This document shows, piece by piece, positions 22,330-33,840 of a stretch of 64,000 nucleotides of DNA. The stretch comes from Fremontodendron californicum (lineage: Eukaryota > Streptophyta > Magnoliopsida > Malvales > Malvaceae): assembly GCA_030761205.1 (NCBI GenBank), contig JAULJL010000011.1, positions 11,522,501 to 11,586,500 of the forward strand. Direction: 5' to 3'. Position numbers and translations under genes: made by a program. The notes below the pieces were generated by a model. It was not told the DNA's origin, searched no databases, and saw only the letters and a list, made by a program, of their open reading frames with translations. Within the stretch, counting starts at the first letter, position 1. Each line of letters starts with the position of its first letter.

Positions 22330-23793
22330 CAAAATGAAACAAAGCATAACTAGAGATGAATGCACTTAAACAATGATTCCCTTAATAGTCCTCAAAAGTT
22401 ATCTCAAAAGCCCGACTCACAGTAGAACATAAACATAATCCAATTTTATGATTCAAATCAATCGTATGCATCATGCTTGAATGGATTTTCAGTGTGTGTG
22501 TGAATAATCTCTTTACAAATCATTACATGCAATCTAAATAAGTTTATGCCAATGCAAATTACGAATTAGTACTAGATTCTCATATGTTTGCTTTTCATCT
22601 CTCTCTCCACTAATGTAGACTAACACTTCATCAAGGATCAAGTAGGTCTTTATTAAGCTTGTAATGTAAGGCTAGGGCCAAGATAGGATAAAGATATATT
22701 TCAGTTTAATTCACCCATAGACACTTTCCATTGTTTTAGGATTTTTCAAGAGCCATAGTCTTTTCCTCATCTTACATACTTCATTCTTTGAATGCACTTC
22801 CTTTCTGCTTCATCACTTTTTTTCCCCCGGTTCTTCGTTTTCGAAGAACCATAATCTTTTCTTTCTTTCTTTCTTTTTTTTTTCATTCGCATCACTATTT
22901 CACCCAAATTTGACATGGCTCATAATTTGTTTCTGAATGTCATACACATGCCTATGTAGTGAGGGTTTTTCATGGTTTTTTCCTTAATTGGTTAGGCTAA
23001 AAAATGTGGCAATCAAAGAAAATAGATATATCAATTAGGCACAAAGAGGTAGACTAAGGATATTAAAATATAAAGGTAGGCTATAAAGGCTGAAACGATT
23101 CAAAGATGGCCTAAATCACTTTCTCAACTTAGTGTTGTCTAGGATTTCGCCTCGAGAGAGAATCAAACAAATTCTAGGCTCTAGACATAAATCGCAATTC
23201 ACATCAACATAAGCAGTCTTTAAATAAGCAATGCAAATCTAAGTAAGAGATGAAGTGCTCAATTAGTGAAAATCACATCCTACCAATAAGATTAACAAAA
23301 GAATTTAACATAAAATCGAATCATGCTTATGTTTTTCCCAAAAGTCAAGATAAATAAATAACTAAAATTTCATCATTGGATAAGGACCTCATCATAATAA
23401 ATGCACAATATCTCAAGCAATTTCTTTTTATATATATATTAAGGATTCCTAAAACATAAATATAGAAAAGAAACTAAAAAGAAAACACACAAAACAAACT
23501 AAAATGAAAATCACATAAGACAAAAGAACCCGATAAACTAACGACTAACACCCTCAAACTTAAAACAAACATTGTCCTCAGTGTTTAGAAATTTAAAAGA
23601 GTAAGAATAAGAAAACTCCCCTATCGATGAAAGCAAAGCAGGAGAAGCTCTATTTTTTCTCTTAGACTTCATTATGCTTGTCCAAGTTGGGTGAGTTAGA
23701 CGCTACACAAAGAAAACAAAGTAAAAATAAATTAATAATAACATCCTAAAAAAAATGAAAATTCAAAATTAAAGAAAATAAAAAATTTAGAAC
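22330..23793. other. Non-coding 3' internal region of the intronic pol-less element
   Basis: AT-rich with no coding frame. It is colinear with 2489-3865 of the sister copy, including a TTCTTCGTTTTCGAAGAACC inverted repeat at 22832-22851 that also occurs near 3027. Confidence 0.65.
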
Positions 23794-23819
23794 TTGGGTT
23801 GCCTCCCAAGAAGCGCTTG
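23794..23819 (-). promoter_or_regulatory. 26-nt conserved palindrome/hairpin motif downstream of gag
   Basis: Identical to 3866-3891 and 11129-11154. It lies 35 nt beyond the gag-fragment stop codon at 23855. Confidence 0.75.
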
Positions 23820-23854
23820 AGTTATAATCATCGGCTTGACTATCTCATTGTTCA

Positions 23855-24899
23855 TCATCCTGTATTCAACCACTTGATGATTTTCGTTTCATGCCATGTT
23901 TTTACCATTTCTTTGAACAACTTCGCTTTCTTGCAAGGTTGAAAGCAGAATTCATCCCTTTCAGTGGTAGAATTCAATAATGCCTTAAGTGGATTGATGG
24001 GATAAATCTCCATGAAAACTTCTTTGATAGCACTTTCTACCACATTGAATAGCTTAGGCTGTTGGATACATTGGGGAACAGGTTGTGGTGGGTCACACTG
24101 AACATTTTCATCTTCTGTCTCCATCACACCTTCTTCTTCAATAAGCTTAGTTGGTGGTGGGTCATACTGAATCTCCTCTTTTTCATTTTCTTGCTCCATC
24201 ACAACTTCTTCTTCAAGCTGCTTATTTGGAAATTCAAGGTTCTTGCTATCCTCTTCTATTTCTTGTTCACTACTGAATGTGATTTCATCACAATGCTCGT
24301 CTTCACCTGGTCTGAAATTAGATTCAATGTCATCTGGAAGAGTTTCTTGAGGGCAATTGTTAATGGTATAGGCAAGCTGGCTCATTTGTGTTTCAAGACT
24401 CCTAAGTGTTGCCGCTTGACTCTGAAGTACTGCTTCTTGACTTTGAAGTGATGTTGATTGCTCCTGAATGATAGTGTCAGTTCTTGCCAAGAACTGCATA
24501 AACATCTCTTCCAATGAATGATTCGTTTCTGGAACCGGTGCTTGACTTTGAAGTAATGCTGAATGATTCTAATTGATCACTACTTGCCTCTTCCAATGAT
24601 GGTTTCTTTTTTGGGACAGTTGCTTGTGCATATGGTGGAAACTCAAAAGGATATGCTTGATTGTCTGAATAGGAGTACCATTGATTATTGTTCTATGAAA
24701 AATTTTGGTGATCTCCCCAACCTGGATTGTAGTCGTTGGAATAAAAATTATTTTGATGCATATTGTAACTTCCAACATATTGAGCATTGGTTGGGTACCA
24801 ATCACTATGATGTCCTTCCCCACATAGTTCACAAGTTACAAACGGGCTTTGGACAACTTGTACACCAAAATCATCTAATTTCTTGTTCAGTTGAGCCAC
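23855..24899 (-). pseudogene. Gag C-terminal fragment of the intronic pol-less element
   Basis: The first frame (24899-24693) carries a knuckle-like CELCGEGHH, in which the last cysteine is replaced (SDWYP), and QNNFYSNDYNPGWGDHQNFS. The second frame (24514-23855, 219 codons) has a glutamine-rich coil (LQSQEAVLQSQAATLRSLE), MSQLAYTINNCPQETLPDDI, an acidic linker and the tail KKAKLFKEMVKTWHETKIIK to the stop. Compared with the sister copy, it has in-frame extra acidic and DPPP-containing repeats of about 45 residues. Capsid and all pol domains are absent. It may be a partly constrained frame or simply young decay; I cannot tell without more copies. Confidence 0.75.
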
Positions 24900-25044
24900 C
24901 TGTGCGAATAAGGCATTGATTGCATCTTGTTCATGACCCTACATAGTGCACCTTATGCAACAGAACCTGAAAATTAAAAAAATAAAGTTTGAATTAAGAT
25001 TAAGATTGCTTGATATTAATATTAACAAAAAATAGTAAAACAAA

Positions 25045-25062
25045 TCCCTAGCAATGGCACCA
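25045..25062 (-). promoter_or_regulatory. Primer-binding site of the intronic pol-less element, degenerate
   Basis: The minus strand reads TGGTGCCATTGCTAGGGA, two transitions away from the expected TGGCGCCATTGCCGGGGA. It sits 6 nt inside the right LTR. Confidence 0.75.
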
Positions 25063-25068
25063 AAAACT

Positions 25069-26509
25069 TGTTGTCAGATTTACCACGCAAGTGCACGTAT
25101 CGTTAACAAGTAATAAAGTGAAGAGTAGAGTATCGTTCCCACGAGGAATTGTTACCAAATTCGTTAAGTTTTAAAACTAACACAACTTAATCTTATTCAA
25201 ACAAATGATTAAAGATTGTTAAATAAAAACTAAATAAAGTAATAAATAAATAAAGAAGACAAATTAAAACTTAGATAAAACAATCAAGAACAGCCTAGAA
25301 TTACAATTTCCCTCAACACTTCGTATGAACTTTTTCTACCCTCTTAACTTGATTAATGACCTTGAGTTGTTAACCTAGAGTTTTAATTTATTTATAAGGA
25401 TCTTCCGATGGTCTTATAAAAATATCACTCTTAACCAATTAACTATATTCCTATGATAATTGAATTAAAGAGAAACCCATTAAGCTTAGACTCTAAAATT
25501 GATTACACATGACACGTAAGTGTATTCCTACACTACATGCAGATCAATTCATCTTAATAAATGAATATGAAACATGTGTTATTCAATCCATGTCTAACAC
25601 TAAACTCTCTTTTCCAAGTTGTATCTAGGTTACCACATCAATCTAACTGGTAGCTAAGCAATTAGAAGCATTAAGTACAAGATTGAATAAACAAACTCAA
25701 ATATCATTAAATCAAGCAAGAGATTAAAATAATCCAAACAACATGTTGAGTTCTATTGCAATCCTAGAAAAATAAATTTAGTTCATGCTAAATAATAAAA
25801 ATATAAAACAAAGGAGTTTCACCATCATCAATATTACAAGAAAGATAAAGAAGAGTAAAGGAAAAGAGAAAATTAAGGTTTGTCAGGTCTTTAGTCTTCA
25901 ATCCTCCAAAATCTCCTTAGCTCCTCACAAATCTTTTGGTGGCTACTCTCCTCTTAATAAAATTAGGTTTTAAGAACTTGGTTCCCCTTTATTTTAGGCT
26001 TAAAAAATCTTATTTATAGTGCCTTAGACCCCTGGAGTCAGAAAATTCGCGTGCAAGTAACAGGTAAGTAAACAATTTGTTTTCCATGTCTGGTGCTACA
26101 GCGCTGGGTCTCAGCCTTTCTGGCGCCACGGCACCAGCCTCTCGGTTTGCTGCACTTCGCTTCTGTCATCTTCTCGCACTTCCTCGGCTGATTTGGATGG
26201 GCAAATCTTGTCCGATTTGGACGAGTAAACTACCATTGGAAAGGCATGGAAATCAACTTCAAAATTCAAGGGGAAGTTTTCTTGAATAAAGACTTGAAGA
26301 TCATGTTTTTCTTGCAACAAGCTTCGGAGGTCAAATCTGACTATTATAAAAATACAAATGCAAAAACAATAACTTAATAACTAATTTAAACATGAAATAA
26401 ATAAATAAAAATAATTTTAAAATAATTAAATAAAATTTTAAATTATAAGGATTTAGCTAATTTAAAAGCACAAAATAAGGTAAAATAACTCTATTTCATA
26501 GAATTATCA
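25069..26509 (-). repeat. 5' LTR (by transcription) of the intronic pol-less element
   Basis: 1441 bp. The minus-strand TATA box TATAAATA is at 26011-26018. Direct repeat of 20772-22291. Confidence 0.9.
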
Positions 26510-26589
26510 GTTATCTTCTCTGTATATAAAATAATACAGTGGCTATATATGTACAGGTACAACACAATATCTATGATTATATTCAGAAC

Positions 26590-26880
26590 TATCAATTATG
26601 ACCTGAACCCGAAAAACCCGACCAACCCATCAGAATCCAAACCTGATTTGATCAAAAAAGTCAACAACCTGAACTCGATCCAACTCGAAAGCGAAAATGA
26701 TCCGAACCCGAAATGACCCGGATCCAAATTGACCAGAACCCGAAATGGCTCGAACTTAAATTAAGTATAATTTTATTTTAAAAACATTAATTTAATAAAT
26801 TATAATTATAACATAAATTATAATTTATTTTAATTTTATAATTTGTAATTACTATTTTTAATTTGATAAAGTATGCATCA
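26590..26880. repeat. Degenerate CCCGAA island plus AT-rich tail, copy 2
   Basis: The same structure as 20445-20765, including TTAAGTATAATTTTATTTTA after the islands. The pair predates the LTR insertion between them. Confidence 0.6.
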
Positions 26881-27124
26881 TGCAGTTAATGGCTGTGGAG
26901 AAAATTTGAAAATAAAAAAAGTTTGATATTATTATATATAGTATTAGGGTATTAGGAATTAAATTTTAATCATAGATTATAAATCAATCTTAATATCTTT
27001 ATTTTAAATCAAACCGTTGGATTGGATAAATAGTAAGTTTGTTGTATTTTTTTTAAAAAGTAAGTTTGTTATATTATCATCATAATAACCTTCTTAAATT
27101 AATTGTTCAAGACTTCAAAATAAT

Positions 27125-28140
27125 TATTCGAACACTAAAATTGTCTTTTAAATATATGGTAATCTGTTAAATAAATAATAAAAGGTTATATCAATTATGA
27201 TAATTTTATAACAAGATTTAAAATAAATTATATATTTTAATTATCATGGATATACTTATGATAATCTCATAACATTTTTTATCGTTATATATATTATTTA
27301 AAATAAAGGTATTATTTTTATTTTAAAAGTATAATCTGTTCTCATGTAATTTAGAATAAAGTACATACAATATGTTGTTAATAATGATACATGTATTTTA
27401 TCATAATATGTTATGTTATAATAATATCTTATCATGTAATTTAGATCAAATTATATAATATTTTATCGTTATACATGTTATTTTTAAGATAAATGTGTTG
27501 TTTTTATTTTAAATGTATAATTTTTTAAGTTTTATCATGTGATTTTCTAACGGTGTATAAAATAGGTTATTGATATGTGTATTGTATTATAATTATTTGT
27601 ACATTGCGTTATAACAAAATATTTACAAATATGTAAATGGATTGGGTTAACGATTTCAAGTATACAATAATACTCCTTAAGTAAAACAAATACTCGAATT
27701 TAAAAAATTACAGGATTATGCTCGAATCCAAAAATATCGAGTTAGATAAATATTTATTTTTAAATTAAAAAGTACAATATATATGTTTATTTTTAAATAT
27801 TACTTAGTTTCTATATTTCAATAAATTCTAATTAAATATGACTCGATCAAATAATTTGTTTAAATTTGATTTAACTTGATTTTAAAATAAAAAATTGAAC
27901 TCGGATGACCTGAACCCGAATATTCCGAGTTTCAAACCCGCATGACCCGACCCGAAATGACTCGAACCCGAATGATCCGAGTGTCAAACTCGAAAACCTG
28001 AATAGGAAATGACCCGAACCCGAAATGATTTGAACCCAAAATGATCCGAACCCGAAGTGATTCGAACCGAAATGATCCGAACCCGAAAATGACCTGAAAA
28101 TTTTAAAACCCGAATTGACCCGACCCCCCAATTAACATGT
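27125..28140. repeat. AT-rich duplicated block, copy 1, ending in a CCCGAA island
   Basis: Colinear with 28515-29001 plus 30731-31255, for example the paired ATCATGTAATTTAGATCAAA at about 27434 and 28813. The island at 27895-28130 is built from GAACCCGAAATGATCC-type units of about 16-17 bp. Confidence 0.75.
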
Positions 28141-28514
28141 CTAATTATATTTTTATGACAATTCTTTTACCAAGTGATTAGTTGAAATTTTTTGAATTGT
28201 TATTGTTCTTTAATTTTTTTATTTTTTTTTTTAGTTTGGTAATTAAAGGCAAATATTGTTAAAATGATTATTTTCAACCATTTTTCGATGCTTTTATCAA
28301 TGCTTGGGAGTAAGAAAAAAATCCTTATATAAACGTGAAAAGATATTACATTAGAGTTTGTTAATGGATGTTCATTTCATATGACTCTTGCTCAAATGAT
28401 TTTTTTTCTAAGATCAATATCAATAATTTGTAAACAAATAAAGAATATTACACTAACATGTTAATCTTCCACGAATAAATTGGGGGACTCGAAATAGAAA
28501 AAATAAACTCTGAT

Positions 28515-29370
28515 TACATGTTAAAATAGTCTTTTAGATACATAATAATCTCTTAAATAAATTAATAAAATGTCATATGAATTATGATAATATTATAATA
28601 AGATTTAAAATAAATTATATATTTCAACTGTCATGGATATAATTATGTTAATCTTATAACATCCTTACAATATACATATTATTTAAAATAAAAATATTTT
28701 TTTTATAAAAAGTATAATCTATTTTCATGTAATTTAGAATAAAGTACATAAAATAGGTTATTAATAATGATACGTGTATTTTATTATAATGATTTGTACG
28801 TTACATTATAATAGTATATGATCATGTAATTTAGATCAAATTATATAATCTCTTGTCATTATACTTATACATGTTATTTTAGGGTAAATGTCTTATTTTT
28901 AATTTAAATGTATAATCTCTTAAGTCTTATCATGTGATTTTCTAAATGTATATAAAATAGGTAATTGATATGTGTATGTTATTATAATGATTTGTACATT
29001 ATGTAAACACCCAAATTTATCTGGGGTCTTTAAAAATATCTTTTAATTTGAATTAAATTGCATTTAATTGTCAAATTAATTTCTTTCACGAATTTTTAAT
29101 TTCAATCAAATACTGTTTAATCAAACCCGAGACTAAAATCGATTTCATAAATTGAGAGTTAAATTTCTCTTTATTAAACTGATTTGAAATTTATCTTTTG
29201 AGCCTTTAAGTTTATTGGACCTTCAAATTACTTTTGAGATTTGAATTAGATATTAGATCCTTATTTATTTTTAAGGTTTCAAATTGCTAAATGGGTTTAA
29301 ATTTTTGGATTGGGTCTTGAAACTTAAAATTGGGCCGACCAATATCCATTTACTTTTATTATTCTTTTTC

Positions 29371-29403
<33 letters not shown>

Positions 29404-31255
29404 CTTTTTTTATTTTTTTGAATATTCTCAAAATAAGCCAAAAATCAAGAAAAAAAAACGTGTGAAAATATTTGATAATTGTCATAACAAATTTTCAACC
29501 GCTAGACGATTTTTTTTTTAAAAACACTGAGAGTCGCCACCAATCCGGAAGTATGATTACGCGTGGAAAATGTATTAGCACCCCTAGGACGTTCGTTTGA
29601 AAAAATAGTACTAATTAATCACGTGTTATCTTTTGTCCTAGATAAAATTATCTTAATTTTTATTTAAAAATAATTCCTTTAATTTCTTTTAAAAACTTTA
29701 TTTTTTTTTAAAATCACTTTTCCTTTTTTATGAAAACAAATATTTTTTATTTTATTCTAAATGAATGAGAATTTTTTATATTGAAAAGTCTCAATGAATT
29801 CTCCAATACTTTTGATAGTATTTAATGGAAATTTCTCACTTGAAGATTTTACCGAAAACACTACTTGTGAGTTTCTTAGAATTTTGTCGTCGGAGATTCA
29901 GTTTCATTTTTATGATTCTCATGAATGCAAATGATACAAACATTAAAAAATACAATAAACATGAATTAATTTTAAATTTATTCTTTCTTTTCCTTTTCCT
30001 TTTTCTTTCTCTTCACTTCTTTTTTAGAAGAGAAGCTTTTGGTAGTTATTTATGGATGATTATTTTTACAAAAAAATATCTATGCAAAAATGATTTTTGA
30101 GACACTTCAATACATTTAACAATACCACATTAATCATCTTTAATCGAGACGTTTTAAAGAACAATTGATACTTCTAGTTTTCCTTAAAAATCTCATTTAG
30201 AATTTTTTTTCGAAAAAATAATCATTTCTATTTTAATGTTTATTTACTAAAAACATACATTTTTTTATCCTTTATCTTTCAATAGATACAAATTTTTTAT
30301 TAATGACATTTGAGAATATGTTATTATAAAATTTAAATAAATGTAAATAAATGAGTAAATAAATATATAGATAAGTAAAAGTAAAGGAAGAAAATTATAT
30401 CCAATAAGGACTTGGGTTTGGTCCAAATTTGGTGGCAATTGAGCCCAAATCTGAGGACCAACGGATTGGACTTGGTGGGCTGCCTTCTCTTTTTCTTTTT
30501 CTTTTTCTCTTTCTTTTTCTTCTTCCTTCTCCTTTCCTCTGGTTTAGGTTACATTGGGTCAGGATCCTATTTAGATCTAAGCGTGGATCCTCTTGGATCC
30601 CTTTTTTCTAAAAAAAAGAAAATAAAATCTCAAAATTTTATTTTCTCTTCATTTTTCACCTTTTCTTCCTCTCTCTAAAAACTTCATTTCGTGTTTAGCG
30701 ATCGAATCTTTGAATTTGCACATTATGACACATTATGTATAATAATTTATTTACAAATATGTAAATAGATTGAAATAACAATTTTCAGGTATACCATAAT
30801 ACTCGTTTAAGTAAAACAAACACTCGAATTCAAAAAAGACATTTATTTTTATTAAAAATTATAATTTTTATATTTATTTTTAAATATAATTTTTTTTATT
30901 TATATTTCAATAAAATTATAATTAAATTTGATTCGATCAAATAATTTATTTAAATTTGATCTGATTTGATTCTAAAATTAATAAATTGAACTCGAATGAT
31001 CCAAACCCGAATAACCCGAGTGCTAAACCCGATTGACCCGAACTAGAATAACCCAAATCCAAATAACTCAAGTGTCAAATCCGATTGATTTGAATCCGGA
31101 ATAACCTAAACCCGAAATAATTCGAACCCGAAATAACTAAAATCCAAAATGATCCGAATTCAAAATAACCCAAACCAAAACAATTTGAAAAAATAAAAAT
31201 AAAAACTGAATTGACACATTCGAAATCAACCCGACCTGTCCAATTGACAGGTCTA
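28515..31255. repeat. AT-rich duplicated block, copy 2, split by a solo LTR
   Basis: The partner of 27125-28140. The match stops at 29001 and resumes at 30731, exactly the edges of the solo LTR. It ends in a CCCGAA island (30985-31250). Confidence 0.75.
29002..30730. mobile_element. Solo LTR, 1729 bp, TSD CATTA
   Basis: It starts TGTAAACACCC and ends ATTATGACA. CATTA is present directly on both sides (28997-29001 and 30731-30735). The duplicate block at 27125-28140 shows the empty site. It includes the block GAGAGTCGCCACCAATC (29529-29545) with TTACGCGTGG and TTAGCACCCC after it, similar to blocks in the giant LTRs at 43.6 kb and 52.7 kb. T-rich and CT-rich simple repeats lie at 29365-29420 and 30488-30540. 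Strand is not assigned. Confidence 0.88.
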
Positions 31256-31450
31256 CTCAAGTCCAATTGGCCAATTGGGTTATATTAGATGAAGTCAAAG
31301 TGTTAACTCTGTCCTTTTGGGTTAAATGTCTCCGGGAAAATGTTTTAACAGTCCAAAAAAAAATTACTGTGTAAATGAATCCGAATAGGCTCTGTTTTTT
31401 CTTTGATGAATATGGTTCATTGTCGATCAGATTAGCATCTAATTTTTCAG

Positions 31451-32082
31451 GTTGCGGAGCACTATGAGCAGGTAATTGGGAGTGATGTGAGTGAAGCCCA
31501 GTTACGACTCGCAAAACCGCACCCACGAGTTAAATATCTCTACACTCCTTTGTCAATCTCCAACGACGAATTACTAGCTTCAATTGGAGGTGAAAATTCA
31601 GTTGATTTGGTGACTGTGGCTCAAGCTGTGCACTGGTTCGATCTACCAAAGTTTTACTCTCTGGTTACCAGACTTTTACGAAAGCCAGGCGGTGTGCTTG
31701 CTGTCTGGTGCTACAAAGACATCGCCGTTAGCCCTACATTTGATCCTGTGATGGAGCGCTTTCACGACACCACTCTTCCTTACTGGAACCCCAACATACA
31801 GTACTTTTTAATGGCTATAGGACACTGCCTTTTCCATTTGAGAGTGTTGGTTTAGGTTCTGAGGGGCAACCACTGGCATTGGACATACCCAAGAAACTGT
31901 CCTTTGAGGGATTTCTGGGGATGTTGAGATCTTGGTCTGCAGTGGTTACAGCAAAAAATCAAGGTGTGGATTTGTTGTCTGAAACGGTTGTAAAAGAGTT
32001 TGAGAGTGCTTGGGGTGGGTCTACTTTGGTCAGATCAGTAGCTTACAAGGCTTTCATGCTTGCAGGAAAAGTTAAACTCTGA
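31451..32082 (+). pseudogene. SAM-dependent methyltransferase, exon 2, with an apparent 1-nt deletion
   Basis: The acceptor at 31449-31450 gives VAEHYEQVIGSDVSEAQLRL and continues through VDLVTVAQAVHWFDLPKFYS and RKPGGVLAVWCYKDIAVSPT to NPNIQY at 31804. Relatives continue with a hydrophobic residue then FNGYRTLPFPFES. Here that sequence is present but in the next frame (FNGYRTLPFP from 31807), so one base is missing at 31805-31806 in a run of T. The shifted frame alone would end at a TAG near 31855. The downstream frame is intact to TGA 32080-32082, with LGMLRSWSAVVTAKNQGVDL and AYKAFMLAGKVKL. With one base restored the two exons would give about 260 residues, the usual family length. It is either a recent loss of function or a sequencing/assembly error in a homopolymer. 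Confidence 0.85.
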
Positions 32083-33840
32083 TTTTCTTCGGAGTTGGGT
32101 TTATAGCTTAAACATTTCTACTTACCAATAAATAGTTTGGTTACATTGATAGTAGGCACTGCACTCCGGTCTTTTCTTTTTTTTTAATTGGAAGGTTAGT
32201 GTATTATAATTAGTGTTAAAGAAATGGATCTGATCGGTTGATCAGATCTGTTGAATCGAAAATCGGTAGCTTATTCAATCCGATACATATCATAAAATCG
32301 GAATTTTTTTAAACTGATAAAAAATCGGTTTTACCCCTTTTTTGTGTGTATAGTGATGTTCTATAAATGCAGACAACTTAGGTTGATAGGTTTCTTTGCA
32401 CTCAAAACCTTTTCATCAAGCAAAATTACCATGAAGTTGGTATATGCTGTTTGTGCATATGTATGCTTGTTATAATGTGAAAGCCAAGCAAACTTGCGAA
32501 AACTGCTCTCAGCTGTCTTTAGATCTTTATTTATTTATTAAAATAACCAAAAGGAGGATGCTTAAGAACTGTCTACCACCTGCTCTTTCCCCTTGTCATC
32601 AACTTTTGCAATGCTGCTATCCAGGAATTTGATTGCTATAAAGTTAATGTTTCATTTGGTTAGCCCTTCTGTATTTTCTTTTCCTTTTTAAGATACTGCC
32701 CTGCTCCCTGGATGGATGCCAATAGAATTCTCTTTCTTGTTTCTTATTTTTCTTTGAATTTGTTATGAAACGATAAGCATGCCAGATTCTTCTATCGATT
32801 CATTATTTATGAGTTCTTGGAAACCCCCTTTGAAGCATGACATTTGGCATTTTTGCATTGTTTCTTGGACTTTTTGCAGATCAACAACAATTTGAGCAAA
32901 AGGCCTATTCAACCATTTCGAGGGACGGTTAAACTTGGTTGAGTTTGAGATTTGTGTTTGATTTTCAAAAGCCTGTTTCAATTATAAACACAATGGCAAA
33001 TGAACACAAAATGTCGATTAGGAACTTCCTTAGTCTCTCTTGTTCACAGAGAAGCGAGTTTTGGAGCAGATCGGATAGCAACTCATCCCGACAACCTCAG
33101 ATTTGGGGCTTTCATGTTTTCAAGGATCCAGCAGTTGTAGTCAAGACAATCTTAATTTTTGTGATCTTATTGCAAACCTCTCGTTCTATGTCTAGTGCTG
33201 GTCTTAAAATATGTCACAAACATTCACCTCCATCTACATGGTTTATGTATTTATAAACAATTGTTTTCCTAATCGAGGACGACCAGCAAATTTCGAATCT
33301 TTTTACTAGAAGCCCCTTGTTCTTAATGACACATATTTCTAGCAAAAAGAAGATAGTTTAGTAAAGAAAATACCAAAAATGACTTCTTTTTTGTTTCTTT
33401 TCCTGTCTTTTCTGAATTGCAGCTTAATTTTCTTTTTCTGAAAAGCAGACCACTATCTTTCAAGCCAAACTAACCAGTATCCACAATTATAGTTCGTGCT
33501 GCTAGGGTTCAAATGCATGAAAATTGCCGAAAAGTTCAACTGAAAACTATAGAGGCCTATTATTTCCTCCAAGTCTCCATTTACTGATCACGTTAATATC
33601 ATCAAACATGAAGATACATCAGATATTAGTCTAATAGCTAAAGCTACACAACTAATTACACAAAAGGGAGGTACGCCTAATGAAACCTTTAAGTTTAGCA
33701 ACTTCAAAAACAAGTCAAGAACTCTGGTAAAAAGCCAAAACCTCAGCCTCCGGCAACTCCACTTTCCAGCATAAACAAAAAGAAGCCCTGACACCTTAGA
33801 CTCCCGTCACCTTCTGTACATGGTACGCCATGTCTACTTC
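32083..33840. other. Interval between the two convergent genes
   Basis: I see no coding frame with recognisable content. It should contain the 3' UTRs of both genes. A short perfect inverted repeat (GATCTGATC, 4-nt loop, GATCAGATC) is at 32227-32248. Confidence 0.6.

Larger units (their letters stand above)
20772..26509 (-). mobile_element. Non-autonomous, pol-less Athila-derived LTR element with perfect 5-bp TSD
   Basis: The two LTRs (20772-22291 and 25069-26509) start TGTTGTC and end AATTATCA. GTTAT flanks both sides (20767-20771 and 26510-26514), proving a single insertion event. On the minus strand, a PBS follows the right LTR and a purine tract precedes the left one. The 2.78 kb interior encodes only a Gag C-terminal fragment. 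It is the same family and orientation as the element at 963-6551. It lies antisense inside the methyltransferase intron. Confidence 0.93.
19714..31450 (+). other. 11.7 kb intron of the methyltransferase gene
   Basis: The donor GTGAGT at 19714 and acceptor TTTTTCAG ending 31450 join the reading frame exactly in the SAM-binding motif. The intron contains a pol-less LTR element (20772-26509), a duplicated AT-rich block (27125-28140; 28515-31255) and a 1.73 kb solo LTR (29002-30730). It also holds four islands of degenerate CCCGAA repeats. Without these inserts the intron would be about 4 kb. Confidence 0.85.

Noticed and set aside
27871..28131. Minus-strand frame rich in FGSxxFG repeats as an FG-repeat protein
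   Set aside because: It is the translation of the degenerate CCCGAA island; the same island elsewhere is out of frame.
29330..30678. Phe/Leu-rich hydrophobic frames as membrane proteins
   Set aside because: They are translations of T- and CT-rich simple repeats in a solo LTR.
33588..33794. 68-codon minus-strand frame downstream of the KIWI gene
   Set aside because: It lies in the probable 3' UTR of the KIWI gene, with no family resemblance.
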